Assembly: GCA_017456905.1 (NCBI GenBank)
Contig: JAFTIL010000013.1
Coordinates: forward strand, 34,207 to 98,206
Length of the DNA: 64,000 bases
Source of the DNA: Clostridia bacterium
GTDB lineage: Bacteria > Bacillota > Clostridia > Oscillospirales > CAG-272
Direction of reading: 5' to 3'
Below, in pieces: positions 25,584 through 33,835 of this stretch. Each line of letters opens with the position of its first letter. Within the stretch, counting starts at the first letter, position 1. Position numbers and translations under genes: made by a program. The notes below the pieces were generated by a model. It searched no databases and was not told where the DNA came from. It saw only the letters and a program-made list of their open reading frames with translations.

Positions 25584-26639
25584 ATGCGCCCTGTGAATAG
25601 AACTCTTATGGCCGTTCTTTGCCTGTCCCTCGCCTTGCTTATGGTTTGCGTTGGGCTGACGGGTTGTTCAGGCGAATATCTCAATCCTGACGGAACCGTA
25701 GGCACCAAGGGCGAAGGCTATACCGAAGCACCTGCTGACTCTGTGGGAAGCGGACAGATCAGCTTGGAAACCGAAAAGCAAACAGGCGGCTCGCTGGTCA
25801 TCGGCGGTCAGGATCCCGAGGAAATGTTTAAAGATTCCCCCCATGTTATGCACGCAGAATTCCTCAAAACCGGAGAATCAGACAGCATACTCATCCGTAT
25901 GGACAATACTGTGGTGCTGGTGGATACCGCTGACAGCGACGACTACGGTGCGCTGAAGACGAAACTCACGAGCCACGGTATCACTGCCATCGACTATCTC
26001 ATCATCACCCACTTTGATAACGACCATATCGGCTCGGCGGCAGGCATCATCAAGGATTTTGATGTAAAGCAGATCTACACGCCCGATTATATCCGCGATT
26101 CGGGTCTGTATCGCAGTATGATGTCCGCCATCGAAGCGAAAGGGCAGGGAACCACCTTGCACCGTGTCACAGAGGACGTGGAGATCACCCTGGACTACGG
26201 CCGCCTGTGGCTCAACCCCACCCACCTGTACCCTTCGGGCGAGGTGTTGGGCCATGACAGCCCTGACGCGGCGGTGGAGGAAAATAACTTTTCGCTGATC
26301 ACCTCTGTCTATTTTGGCGAAGTGTCACTGCTTCTCTTGGGAGACGCTGAGGAGGATCGCATGGCCGAGTTCAACGCCTTGTTCTCGGAAGGGAACTACC
26401 CCACCTATACATTGGTCAAGACACCCCACCACGGCAGCTATGATAAGAACTTGGGCGCAAGCCTTTCGGCCATCCGTCCTCGCTACTGCGTGGTCATGAC
26501 CGACACCGAAAGCAAGGTGGAGGCGGGGCTGGTCACCTCCATGCGGGCGTCGGGCGCGGCGGCCTATTACACCTACAACGGTGAGATCACCTTCTCCACC
26601 GATGGAAGTGCTACCAAGCGGCTGCTGACGCAGAAGTAA
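25584..26639 (+). CDS. ComEC-like metallo-beta-lactamase-fold lipoprotein
   Basis: 351 aa. Signal peptide with lipobox LTGC (Cys near residue 28), then a Gly/Thr/Glu linker and a metallo-hydrolase domain. Metal motif THFDNDHIGSAAG near residues 141-153, TSVYFGEVSLLLLGDAEED, then TPHHGSYDKN. This is the ComEC-type layout without the ComEC membrane channel. ComEC's own domain is thought to degrade one DNA strand during uptake; for stand-alone exported forms the substrate is unknown (nuclease or phosphodiesterase are candidates). The RBS AAAGGAGG follows the preceding terminator directly. Confidence 0.88.
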   Translation: MRPVNRTLMAVLCLSLALLMVCVGLTGCSGEYLNPDGTVGTKGEGYTEAPADSVGSGQISLETEKQTGGSLVIGGQDPEEMFKDSPHVMHAEFLKTGESDSILIRMDNTVVLVDTADSDDYGALKTKLTSHGITAIDYLIITHFDNDHIGSAAGIIKDFDVKQIYTPDYIRDSGLYRSMMSAIEAKGQGTTLHRVTEDVEITLDYGRLWLNPTHLYPSGEVLGHDSPDAAVEENNFSLITSVYFGEVSLLLLGDAEEDRMAEFNALFSEGNYPTYTLVKTPHHGSYDKNLGASLSAIRPRYCVVMTDTESKVEAGLVTSMRASGAAAYYTYNGEITFSTDGSATKRLLTQK

Positions 26640-26688
26640 AATTCAACCACCCGTTCAAAAATTCAACCCAAACTGAACAACGCGGTTA

Positions 26689-26739
26689 TTGAAAAAGCGC
26701 TTGTCATCTGGTATAATCATATCAGAACAAGCGCTTGTT
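26689..26739 (+). promoter_or_regulatory. Promoter with two operator palindromes for the XRE regulator
   Basis: -35 TTGAAA (26689-26694), 17-bp spacer, -10 TATAAT (26712-26717). The palindrome AACAAGCGCTTGTT lies at 26726-26739. A second copy, AAAAAGCGCTTGTC, lies at 26692-26705 across the -35/spacer. Their centres are 34 bp apart. A regulator bound to both would block polymerase, so this looks like an autoregulatory operator. Confidence 0.7.
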
Positions 26740-26761
26740 ACTTTTTATCTGGAGGTATTCC

Positions 26762-27829
26762 ATGAATATTACTTTAAATGAGCAACTGAAAAAGCTACGA
26801 AAGAAGAAGGGCAACACCCAAGAAGATTTGGCCAATCATCTGGGGATCACGGTGCAGGCGGTGTCCAAGTGGGAGAGAAACGAGGGCTACCCCGACATCA
26901 CCCTCCTGCCCGCCGTCAGCGCGTATTATAACGTCAGCATCGACGAGCTGCTGGGCGTGGGACAGGCAGAGCGAGAGAAAAAGATCGAGGCGTATCGTGA
27001 GAGGGATACTGTTCTGTTCCGTGAGGGTAAGAGCACCGAGAGGGTGGCTTTGCTTCGTGAGGCCTTGGCTGAGTTTCCCAATGAGATGCGCCTGGTGTAT
27101 GACTTGATGTATGCGTTGAGAGCCGAAAATGGTGCCGAAAACGCTGATGAAATCATTGAACTGGGTGAACGAATTCTGGATGAGTCTACCGATAATCACA
27201 TACGAGGTGGAGCCATTCAATCGCTTGCTTTTACCTACCAAGGAAAAGGAGATAACAAAAACGCAAAGAAGTACGCGCAGATGGCAGATACCATGTGGGT
27301 CAGCAATGAGATGCTTATGATGAATCTATTGGAGGGAGAGGAGGCCGTCAAGCATTGCCAAGGTATGCTGTGCAGCTTTTGGGATATGATGTACTCGGTT
27401 ACAAACGTCATCACGTGGCAGGGTGGATATGGCCCCGAGGATGCCATCAAATGCCGTCAATTTATGCTGGACTGCTTCAAGCTTCTTTATCCGGATGAGA
27501 ATTACGGCTTTTACCATTGCCGTGTCTCTGACCTCTATCACCGTCTCGGCAACAACTATATGTGGCTGGGGCAAGAGGATCAGATGTTTGATAGCTTTGA
27601 AAAGGCTGCCGAGCACGCGGTTAAATACGATACAAGGGGCAGCGGCAAGTATACTGCCTTTATGGTGAACCGCCTGAGTTATTCCGTGGATGAGGCGGTG
27701 AAGGACTATACGGAAAACGACTCTGCTCTTCTCCTGCGGGATTTTAAGGGCGAGGCTTACGCCGCCTACCACGACCATCCCCGCATGAAGGCCGTCATGG
27801 AGAAGCTCTCCGAGGTGGCGGTGTTTTGA
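26762..27829 (+). CDS. XRE-family regulator with a C-terminal helical-repeat domain
   Basis: 355 aa. Residues 1-65 are an HTH domain: LNEQLKKLRKKKGNTQEDLA, LGITVQAVSKWERNEGYPD, LLPAVSAYYNVSIDELLG. The remaining ~290 residues are helical and TPR-like (YDLMYALRAENG, AIQSLAFTYQGKGDNKNAKK, LYHRLGNNYMWLGQEDQMFD), which in related proteins binds a peptide, partner or effector. The ATG at 26762 follows GGAGG; a TTG reading from 26735 would start inside the operator. The two palindromes at its promoter suggest self-control. It is monocistronic, so other targets lie outside or are unknown. Confidence 0.9.
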   Translation: MNITLNEQLKKLRKKKGNTQEDLANHLGITVQAVSKWERNEGYPDITLLPAVSAYYNVSIDELLGVGQAEREKKIEAYRERDTVLFREGKSTERVALLREALAEFPNEMRLVYDLMYALRAENGAENADEIIELGERILDESTDNHIRGGAIQSLAFTYQGKGDNKNAKKYAQMADTMWVSNEMLMMNLLEGEEAVKHCQGMLCSFWDMMYSVTNVITWQGGYGPEDAIKCRQFMLDCFKLLYPDENYGFYHCRVSDLYHRLGNNYMWLGQEDQMFDSFEKAAEHAVKYDTRGSGKYTAFMVNRLSYSVDEAVKDYTENDSALLLRDFKGEAYAAYHDHPRMKAVMEKLSEVAVF

Positions 27830-27830
27830 T

Positions 27831-27899
27831 CGTAGGGGAGGGGTCTCCCCTCCCGAAACAGCGTCTGAATACGGGCGGGAGGCGCAACGCCTCCCCTAC
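27831..27899. repeat. Small GC-rich inverted-repeat element
   Basis: A 69-bp unit with GTAGGGGAGG at 27832-27841 and CCTCCCCTAC at 27890-27899. Internal stems are GGGGAGG/CCTCCCC near the left end and GGGAGGCG/CGCCTCCC at the right. It starts 1 bp after the stop of the XRE gene. Only one copy is in this window, so calling it a dispersed element is inference. Confidence 0.5.
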
Positions 27900-27952
27900 A
27901 AAAAAACAAGAACCCGACGCAAGCATCACTGCTAAAGCGCCGGGTTCTTTGC
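27898..27952. terminator. Bidirectional terminator between the convergent XRE and RlmI-like genes
   Basis: AAGAACCCGACGC (27908-27920) pairs with GCGCCGGGTTCTT (27937-27949) with one mismatch. An A-run lies to the left and TTT to the right, so it can serve both strands. Confidence 0.8.
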
Positions 27953-28008
27953 TCAATTTATATTAACAGAAAATTGAATAATTAACAATACATAGAATAT
28001 ATGTGGCA

Positions 28009-29277
28009 TTATACCACTTGGAAGATGTAAAAAGTCAGATAATCTGTCTCGGGGACGTTCCACAGGATGGGATGATCGGGCCCCTGTTGGCGGGCTTCGA
28101 TCTGGCGGAGGGACACGCCCGCGTCCTCTGCGGCGTTGTGGAGCATTTGCTTGAAATAGGTGTCGGTCATGAAATGCGAGCAGGAGCAGGTGGCCAGATA
28201 CCCGCCGCGGGGGAGCAGCTTCATGGCCAGGACGTTGATCTCCCGATAGCCCTTGATGGCGTTTTTGAGGGTATCGCGGCTTTTGGTGAAGGCAGGCGGG
28301 TCGAGGATGATGAAGTCATAGGGAGCTGCGCCGCGGCCCGTGGCGAGGGTGCGGAGATAGTCAAAAACATCAGCTTTGACATAGGTAATTTTGTTCGAAA
28401 GCCCGTTCTGCGCGGCGTTCTCGGCGGCTGTTTTCAGGGCATCCTCGGAGATGTCCACCGAGGTGACGTGATCTGCTCCCGCAATCGCGGCGTTGAGGCC
28501 AAAAGAGCCCGTGTGGGTAAAGCAATCCAGCACGCGGCGACCCTTGGAAACGGCGTGGATGGCGCGGCGGTTGTACTTCTGATCCAGGAAAAAGCCGGTC
28601 TTCTGCCCGTTGACGTAGTCCACCGTGTAAATAATGCCGTTTTCGGTGATCTTGGTAGTGCCATCGAGGCCGTCGGCGTCTGTCTTGAGGGACAGGGAGG
28701 GATGGGTGTAATAGCCCTCGAAGCGGGGCAGGCCCTCCAGGGTACGGATGGCCATGTCGTTGCGGAGGTATACGGCGTCGATCTCCGCGCCGTAAGTTTC
28801 CTTGAGTTGGGTCACAAGGGCAGGGAACACCCAGTCCAAAATCTTTTCCATACCCATGGAAAGTACTTCTGCCACAAGGATATTTTCAAATCTGTCCACC
28901 GTCAAACCGGGGAAGGAATCAGCCTCTCCGAAGATGAGTCGGCAACACTTGAAATCCGTCTCGCCCATGACCGAATAACGATAGGCGAGGGCATATCCCA
29001 CGCGCCGCGCCCAAAAGGTCTCGTTGGGGATGTCGTTGGCACTGCGGGTGATCATGCGGATGCGGATCTTGGAGTTGGCATTGAAAAAGCCAAGACCCAT
29101 GAACTTATTTTTTGTGGTGCGGATTGCCACGATGTCTCCGTTTTCGGGCACGGCATCGAGGGAGATCACCTCGTCGGCATAGACCCAGACGTGGCCGCCC
29201 TTGAGGAGCTTTTCTCCCTTTCCTGTAATGACGGCTACGGGATAGTTGGAGCTTCGGCTTTTCTGTATTTCTTGCAT
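28009..29277 (-). CDS. RlmI-like SAM-dependent rRNA (cytosine-5) methyltransferase
   Basis: 422 aa. An N-terminal PUA-type domain (VAVITGKGEKLLKGGHVWVY), a middle domain, and a C-terminal Rossmann methyltransferase: VNGQKTGFFLDQKYNRR (family hallmark), VLDCFTHTGSFGLNAAIAG (SAM loop), SVDISEDAL, ILDPPAFTKS and LATCSCSHFM. E. coli RlmI methylates C1962 of 23S rRNA; the exact site here is not proven. The RBS ACGGAGG stands before the ATG. Convergent with the XRE gene. Confidence 0.92.
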   Translation of the reverse strand: MQEIQKSRSSNYPVAVITGKGEKLLKGGHVWVYADEVISLDAVPENGDIVAIRTTKNKFMGLGFFNANSKIRIRMITRSANDIPNETFWARRVGYALAYRYSVMGETDFKCCRLIFGEADSFPGLTVDRFENILVAEVLSMGMEKILDWVFPALVTQLKETYGAEIDAVYLRNDMAIRTLEGLPRFEGYYTHPSLSLKTDADGLDGTTKITENGIIYTVDYVNGQKTGFFLDQKYNRRAIHAVSKGRRVLDCFTHTGSFGLNAAIAGADHVTSVDISEDALKTAAENAAQNGLSNKITYVKADVFDYLRTLATGRGAAPYDFIILDPPAFTKSRDTLKNAIKGYREINVLAMKLLPRGGYLATCSCSHFMTDTYFKQMLHNAAEDAGVSLRQIEARQQGPDHPILWNVPETDYLTFYIFQVV

Positions 29278-29318
29278 ATGTGTTCCTCCGTTTCGGGATG
29301 TATTCTTTCATCCCCCAT

Positions 29319-29347
29319 AGTATACCATATTTCGCAGCATTTTTCAA
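29319..29347 (-). promoter_or_regulatory. Promoter for the RlmI-like gene
   Basis: Minus strand: -35 TTGAAA, 17-bp spacer, -10 TATACT, about 40 bp before the ATG. Confidence 0.75.
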
Positions 29348-29796
29348 GAGGCCCTCGTCGCGTGGCCTCCGAATGTGTGAAAATTGCAAAAGCAGTCACA
29401 AAGCATCAAAAATCAACAATCAAAAGAGCAAGAGAGAAAAGTTTGTGCAATTCGCCGATACGTAGAAAAACGGCGCCTAAAATTGTGCATATTGCCAAAA
29501 CAATCAAAAGAACAGATGAAGAGGAACTGAAGAAAAGGTGAATTTCCAATGTGAAAAGTGTAAACAAATCGCGCTTTTTGTGTAAACAATGTTTTCTGAT
29601 ATGTGAATAAAGGGAGAACAAACACAAAAATATTTCAAAATCGAAACAATGAATTCAAATTCTCTTTGGGGTCACACGGTCACGCGAACGGGTTACCTGC
29701 CGAAACCCTTCTCTAAACGGAATTTTTAACAAACCGTGAACGGTCGCAAAAGGGCGTTTTTGACGCTCCTTTTAATGTATAAAACATTCCCGCCAC
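29348..29796. other. AT-rich non-coding region upstream of the ABC/DUF5696 operon
   Basis: About 450 bases, clearly richer in A/T than the surroundings. No believable gene; open frames here have no RBS and no family features. It holds two direct copies of GTGTAAACAA (29558-29567 and 29580-29589), 22 bp apart, and a TGTGAAAAGTG just before the first. These could be regulator sites for the downstream promoter. Nothing else was seen. Confidence 0.5.
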
Positions 29797-29825
29797 TTGA
29801 CAATTTCGGGTTTTTGTGGTATCAT
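29797..29825 (+). promoter_or_regulatory. Promoter for the ABC/DUF5696 operon
   Basis: -35 TTGACA, 17-bp spacer, -10 TATCAT. The start site would be near 29832, about 408 nt before the first ATG. No later promoter was seen before any of the seven genes. Confidence 0.75.
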
Positions 29826-29831
29826 GCAAGG

Positions 29832-30239
29832 GTCAAATTAGGGTGTTTTGCAACCGCCCCGAGTGATTTGACGGGCCCAAAAGGCTTTTGTGAGAGCGAA
29901 AGTACGTTTGCGGAAAACGGTGCCGCAAGCGTCTTTTTCCGCCCCTATGAGGCCTTTGACACCTGTCGATCCTGCCTCGACTGCCACACGTATGTCCGCT
30001 GCGTTTGGATAAGCCTTCGGCTTGTTTTCAAACGATTTTCGGCTGAAAACGGTCCCTGTCGCATAGCCTCTGCGACTTGTGATTGTCCGACTGCCGGGAA
30101 AAGCCGGATCTTGGCGGACGCGCAGGAGAGGTTCGGAGCGGATTTCCGCATCTGTGGTATGCTGACGGCAGCAACATACCCTGAGGACACGGTTCTGTCC
30201 CGGGCTGTGTCCCGAAAATCTTACCAGGAGGAAAATTGA
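29832..30239 (+). ncRNA. Long structured 5' leader of the ABC/DUF5696 operon
   Basis: 408 nt without a convincing gene; an open frame from 29736 reaches the ATG but has no RBS, is Cys/Arg-rich and low in favoured codons. Hairpin arms: TTTGCGG with CCGCAA near 29908-29930, AAGCC/GGCTT near 30010-30024, GGTATGCTG with CAGCA-CATACC at 30157-30180, and GGACAC/GTGTCC at 30184-30211, then AGGAGG. Such a leader fits an attenuator or riboswitch, but I recognise no known class. Confidence 0.45.
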
Positions 30240-33200
30240 ATGTTGGGAACGAAATTGAAAAGACTGGTCGCCGGTTTGCTTTGCTTTGCAATGCTTTTTG
30301 GTTGTACTGCAGTCGTTGCGTCAGCTTCGGGTATCGGTTCCGATGACGGCTCTGGCTCTGTCACGGACTCGTCTTTGGCCGATCTGAAGGAGCTTTTAAA
30401 CGCAATTTCGTACGATAAGTATGAAGAGAAAAATCAGAACGTACCCAAGGCTGACGCCGCTGTCGAAGTCTCTGTAAAGGACTTTACTGTTGAGAGCGGT
30501 GATGGCTTTGAACTGAAGACGGTAGAGGGTGAACAGGTTCTGTTTACACCCCAGGACGGTGCCGTATCTTGGACTGTGAACGTCCCTAAGACGGCTAAAT
30601 ACGCGATCAAGATCGTGTACTATCCTGATCGTAACCGCTCCACTTCTATCGAGCGTATTCTGAAGATCAACGATGAGGTGCCTTTTGCTGAGGCAAGATT
30701 TTTGACCCTCCCCAAGAACTGGGTCAATGAATATGTCGATGCTGTATATGCCCCCAAGGATGGCGAGTCTGCTGAGGCTATAGCGCAGGCTGCGAGAGAT
30801 GCGGGCTTTGCCGAGGTCAATGTAACCGATGGAAACGTATGTATCGCTTTCCCTGAGTATATGACCGAAGCCATGCGCGCTTTCTGCGATGCTTATGAGA
30901 TCCGTTTCTTCGTAACGGATATCAACAATAACGAGATCCGCCCCACGGCTGTGGACAGCCCCAAGTGGATGGATTACTACCTCCGCGACTCTTCCGGTTA
31001 TTACACCAATAACTTCGAGTTCGCTTTGGAGGCGGGCGAGAACAAGATCACCCTTGAGGGTCAGAACGAGCCCATGTCCATCAAGGCTATCGTGCTGTAT
31101 CCTGCTGAGGACATTCCTACATATGAGGAATATGCCCAGAAGTATGCAGGTAAGCCTGAGGGTAGCGACGTGATCAAGATTGAGGCTGAGGAGTTTACCG
31201 CTGCTTCGGGTAAGACCATTTACTCTACCGAGGACCGCTCCTGCGCCATCAACTCTCCCTCTGATGTGACCCGTTCCGTGCTGAACACCCTTGGCGGCGA
31301 GAAGTGGGCGACTGCAGGTCAGTGGGTAGAATATCGCTTCCAGGTCAGCTCCTCGGGTATGTACGACATCGTTTCCCGCTTCAAGCAGGACGTGCTGGAC
31401 GGTATGTATACTTGCCGTACCCTGTATCTTTACAGCCAGGGACTGGCAGAGGGTGCCGACGGTTATTACAACGGTTCGCCCTTCGAGGAGGCACAGAAGC
31501 TGGTCTATGACTACAGCGCTTCCTGGCAGGTCACCGCTCTTTCCAGCGGCGTGCAGAATGACAGCAACGGCGATGGCAAGATCGATAAGAAAGATAGTGA
31601 CGTGACCTATCCCGTATACCTGGAAAAGGATGTTGTCTATACCATTCGTCTTGAGGTTACCCTGGGTAAGATGGGCGAGGTCGTCCGCAAGACTCAAGAG
31701 GTTCTGAACTCCATCAACGCCGACTACTTGAATATCATCAAGCTGACCGGTACGGCTCCCGACTCTTACCGTGACTATGGATTTACCCAGGTCATGCCCG
31801 ACGTCATGGAGGACATGGTTCTCCAGTCCATCGCCCTCAACGAGCTGGCAGATGAGCTCACCGAGCTGGCAGGTAACACCTCTTCCAACGTAGCAACTCT
31901 GAAGAAGGTCGCTCGACTCCTGGAGAAGATGGGCCGTGATGATGACGAGGTGGCTAAGAACCTTGCAAACCTGAAGACCAACATCGGTACGTTGGGTACC
32001 TTCCTGTCTGATGCGCAGACTCAGCCTCTCCAGTTGGACTACCTTGTGATCCAACCCGCCAAGAGTGAGCTGCCCAAGGCAGAGCCTAATTTCTGGCAGA
32101 GCTTCGTTCATGAGATCGGTGGCTTCATCCAGTCCTTCTTCCGTGATTACGACAGTATGGGTGCTCTGACCGAGACCGAAGAGGGTTCCGTCCAAGTGTG
32201 GATGGAGTCCGCTCGTGACCAGTCTCAGGTGCTCCGTAACCTCGTAAACAACGGTTTCACCCCCGACACCGGCATCGCCGTTGACCTTAAGCTGGTTGCA
32301 GGCGGTACCCTCCTGCCCTCCATTCTGGCAGGCTCCGGCCCTGATGTTTCTCTCGGCCGCGGTCAGGGTGACGTTATCAACTACGCAATCCGTTCCGCTC
32401 TTCTGGACATCGACCGTTTCGACGACTTTGAAGAGACGTCCCAGAACTTCAACGAAGCCGCTATGCTGGTTCTCGGTATCGAGGATGCCGACGAAGTTCT
32501 TCATTATTATGGTCTGCCTGAGGTGCAGGGCTTCCCCATGATGTTCCTGCGTACAGATATTCTGGCTGACCTCGGCCTTGAGATCCCCAAGTCCTGGGAT
32601 GATATCATGGCTTGCATTCCTACCCTGCAGGCAAACAACATGCAGATCGGTCTTTCCACCGACTACAAGATCTTCCTGTATCAGCAGGGCGGTGACCTCT
32701 TCGCTGACGGCGGTATGCGCATCAATCTGGACTCCCAGTTGGCGCTCGCTTCCTTCGAGAAGATGTGTAACCTCTTTACCATGTACTCCTTCCCCTACCA
32801 GTACAATGCTGCGAACCGTTTCCGTACCGGTGAGATGCCTATCATCATCGGTGACTACGTTGGTACCTACAACCAGCTGAAGGTCTTCGCAACTGAAATC
32901 CAGGGTAAGTGGGAGTTCCTGCCTCTGCCCGGTGAAATTCAGGCTGACGGCTCTATCAACAACGTTTCTATCTCCGGTGTGACCGCTTGCGTCATGGTCA
33001 GCGGTTGTAAGGAGGAGAAGCAGGCTCCTGCTTGGGAGTTTATGAAGTGGTACACCGGCGAACAGTGCCAGGTGGACTACGCCAACGAAATGGTTGCTAT
33101 TCTGGGTCCCTCCGGTAAGCAGGCAACCGCAAACAAGGCCGCTCTCGCAAGCTTGCCTTGGACCACCGATGAGTACGAGCAGGTACAGCTCCAGTTCAAC

Positions 33201-33788
33201 AACCTGGCATCTGTTCCTAACTACCCCGGTGCTTATATCATCGACCGTTACACCAGCTTCGCCTTCCTCAGTGCTTACAACGACAGCGCAGACCCCTCCG
33301 ACTCCTTGATGACACACATCAATACCATCAATAAGGAGATCGCACGTAAGCGTGCAGAGTTCGGTCTGGAGACACTGACGGATGCTAAGGGCGTGGATCA
33401 TAAGGATCTTCTCTCCAAGCGTCTCGAACAGCTCCGCCAGCTTGTTGAAAGCATGAGAGAAAATGACGCCTTCCTCTCCGAGTATGAATCCCTCATGGTT
33501 CAGATCGAACGAGCTGTTAAGAGTGATGACAAGGCTACCCTGAATGAGTGTGCCGTTGATGTTTGGGCTCTTTACAACAAGCTTGATCCTACGGGCGAGA
33601 TCTACACGGCAGATAAGATCGAGGTCATGGGTTATGATATGAGAGATACCTCCCTGACCAAGGATCAGAAGAGAAAGCTGCGTAAGTGCTACTCCTACGA
33701 GGTCTACGATAACAGTGACGAGCTGGTAACCTTGCTGCACTGTGCCGCTGAGTTCCTCGAGGATGCCGCTACTTACACCGAGGATTGA
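30240..33788 (+). CDS. Large ABC-transporter solute-binding protein with carbohydrate-binding-like modules
   Basis: 1182 aa. An export signal covers about 1-29; MLFGC at residue 22 is a weak lipobox, so lipid anchoring is uncertain. About 45-300: a beta-sandwich-like region (AVSWTVNVPKTAKYAIKIVY, FEFALEAGENKITLEGQNEP). About 309-640: a second CBM6-like region (IKIEAEEFTAASG, AGQWVEYRFQVSSSGMYDIV), interrupted near 440-455 by a single dockerin/EF-hand-like loop DSNGDGKIDKKDSD. About 648-1020: a family 1 solute-binding domain (VDLKLVAGGTLLPSILAGSG, GFPMMFLRTDILADLGLEIP, ADGGMRINLDSQLALASFEK, WEFMKWYTGEQCQVDYA). A helical tail follows. A typical solute-binding protein is about 400-450 aa, so the N-terminal 640 residues are an addition. 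It captures a sugar or oligosaccharide for the permeases that follow 47 nt later. Confidence 0.88.
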   Translation: MLGTKLKRLVAGLLCFAMLFGCTAVVASASGIGSDDGSGSVTDSSLADLKELLNAISYDKYEEKNQNVPKADAAVEVSVKDFTVESGDGFELKTVEGEQVLFTPQDGAVSWTVNVPKTAKYAIKIVYYPDRNRSTSIERILKINDEVPFAEARFLTLPKNWVNEYVDAVYAPKDGESAEAIAQAARDAGFAEVNVTDGNVCIAFPEYMTEAMRAFCDAYEIRFFVTDINNNEIRPTAVDSPKWMDYYLRDSSGYYTNNFEFALEAGENKITLEGQNEPMSIKAIVLYPAEDIPTYEEYAQKYAGKPEGSDVIKIEAEEFTAASGKTIYSTEDRSCAINSPSDVTRSVLNTLGGEKWATAGQWVEYRFQVSSSGMYDIVSRFKQDVLDGMYTCRTLYLYSQGLAEGADGYYNGSPFEEAQKLVYDYSASWQVTALSSGVQNDSNGDGKIDKKDSDVTYPVYLEKDVVYTIRLEVTLGKMGEVVRKTQEVLNSINADYLNIIKLTGTAPDSYRDYGFTQVMPDVMEDMVLQSIALNELADELTELAGNTSSNVATLKKVARLLEKMGRDDDEVAKNLANLKTNIGTLGTFLSDAQTQPLQLDYLVIQPAKSELPKAEPNFWQSFVHEIGGFIQSFFRDYDSMGALTETEEGSVQVWMESARDQSQVLRNLVNNGFTPDTGIAVDLKLVAGGTLLPSILAGSGPDVSLGRGQGDVINYAIRSALLDIDRFDDFEETSQNFNEAAMLVLGIEDADEVLHYYGLPEVQGFPMMFLRTDILADLGLEIPKSWDDIMACIPTLQANNMQIGLSTDYKIFLYQQGGDLFADGGMRINLDSQLALASFEKMCNLFTMYSFPYQYNAANRFRTGEMPIIIGDYVGTYNQLKVFATEIQGKWEFLPLPGEIQADGSINNVSISGVTACVMVSGCKEEKQAPAWEFMKWYTGEQCQVDYANEMVAILGPSGKQATANKAALASLPWTTDEYEQVQLQFNNLASVPNYPGAYIIDRYTSFAFLSAYNDSADPSDSLMTHINTINKEIARKRAEFGLETLTDAKGVDHKDLLSKRLEQLRQLVESMRENDAFLSEYESLMVQIERAVKSDDKATLNECAVDVWALYNKLDPTGEIYTADKIEVMGYDMRDTSLTKDQKRKLRKCYSYEVYDNSDELVTLLHCAAEFLEDAATYTED

Positions 33789-33835
33789 TCCCGTTTCCGT
33801 GAAATTCCTACATTTTAATAAAGGAGAGAGAGTTA

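Noticed and set aside
27831-27952. Possible small CRISPR-like or tRNA-like structure
   Set aside because: Only one inverted repeat and a terminator; no regular direct repeats or spacers and no tRNA arms.
28003-29541. Long plus-strand open frame (512 codons) opposite the RlmI-like gene
   Set aside because: Mirror of a well-supported minus-strand methyltransferase; no RBS, no recognisable motif.
29736-30239. Open frame of 167 codons just before the solute-binding protein gene
   Set aside because: It has no ribosome site, spans the promoter itself, is rich in Cys and Arg and has no family pattern. It fits an untranslated leader better.
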